From Comamonas sp. (GTDB lineage Bacteria; Pseudomonadota; Gammaproteobacteria; Burkholderiales; Burkholderiaceae_C), in the NCBI GenBank assembly GCA_019236485.1, contig JAFAIY010000010.1:1-5580 (forward strand): 5,580 nucleotides of DNA, in the 5' to 3' direction. Under the pieces are notes generated by a model. It made no database searches and was not told the origin of the DNA. It saw nothing but the letters and a program-made list of their open reading frames with translations. Each line of letters starts with the position of its first letter. Positions within the stretch are counted from its first letter, which is position 1. Both the position numbers and the translations under genes were made by a program. Of the stretch, positions 5,535-5,580 are shown one piece after another.

Positions 5535-5580
5535 AAAAAGTCTTGAACAGTTGGCACTGGCGTCCCCGCCAGATGCGACC
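5535..5580 (-). promoter_or_regulatory. Probable 3' end of a cobalamin riboswitch leader for btuB (truncated at edge)
   Basis: Read on the minus strand, this leader begins GGTCGCATCTGG. From memory, the E. coli btuB leader carries GUCGCAUCUGG just after its B12 box. A stem follows at once: CTGGCG (5572-5567) pairs with CGCCAG (5562-5557) around a GGGA loop, extended by GCA/TGC with one bulged T, spanning 5554-5576. The hairpin ends 19 nt before the btuB ATG and has no directly adjoining T-run, so translational control is more likely than termination. No strong Shine-Dalgarno sequence is visible between it and the ATG. The diagnostic B12 box would lie beyond 5580, so the riboswitch call rests on gene context, this short match and the hairpin. 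Confidence 0.4.

Noticed and set aside
5535..5576. Intrinsic terminator in the btuB leader (hairpin plus TTTTT)
   Set aside because: The T-run lies about 14 nt beyond the stem and directly abuts the ATG, which is too far for standard intrinsic termination.

Overview
The window looks like a chromosomal segment of a GC-rich betaproteobacterium. The MiaA and BtuB protein sequences, the roughly 70-78% GC of sampled core-gene stretches and the gene style suggest Burkholderiales, probably Comamonadaceae (Comamonas/Delftia-like). That placement is inferred from sequence character, not from a search.

Left part, + strand (1-2245): the C-terminal end of a sulfatase enters from the left edge. A 164-nt spacer with competing GC-rich hairpins and a possible 31-codon upstream ORF follows. 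Next come a complete miaA (tRNA dimethylallyltransferase) and, 37 nt later, a complete ATP-binding subunit of a LolD/MacB-like ABC transporter. No permease gene accompanies this ATPase inside the window.

Right part, - strand (2242-5580, read right to left): a compact vitamin B12 operon. The order is btuB (TonB-dependent outer-membrane cobalamin receptor), btuF (periplasmic cobalamin-binding protein, start codon inside the end of btuB), then a divergent member of the PduO-type cobalamin adenosyltransferase family. Together these would carry cobalamin over the outer membrane, bind it in the periplasm and possibly adenosylate it in the cytoplasm. The inner-membrane BtuC and BtuD are not in the window. 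The 46 nt upstream of btuB hold a strong hairpin and a stretch resembling the 3' end of the E. coli btuB cobalamin riboswitch leader; the riboswitch core would lie beyond the right edge. The two strands meet tail to tail at 2242-2245, with overlapping stop codons.

The points most worth a second look are these. The adenosyltransferase-like protein has lost the N-terminal ATP-binding motif and several usual active-site residues. GC content falls sharply to about 50% across almost exactly the mature part of btuB. The leader before miaA can fold in mutually exclusive ways and contains a short ORF whose stop overlaps the miaA start. I found no RNA genes, mobile elements or CRISPR arrays, and no clear new multi-gene system.
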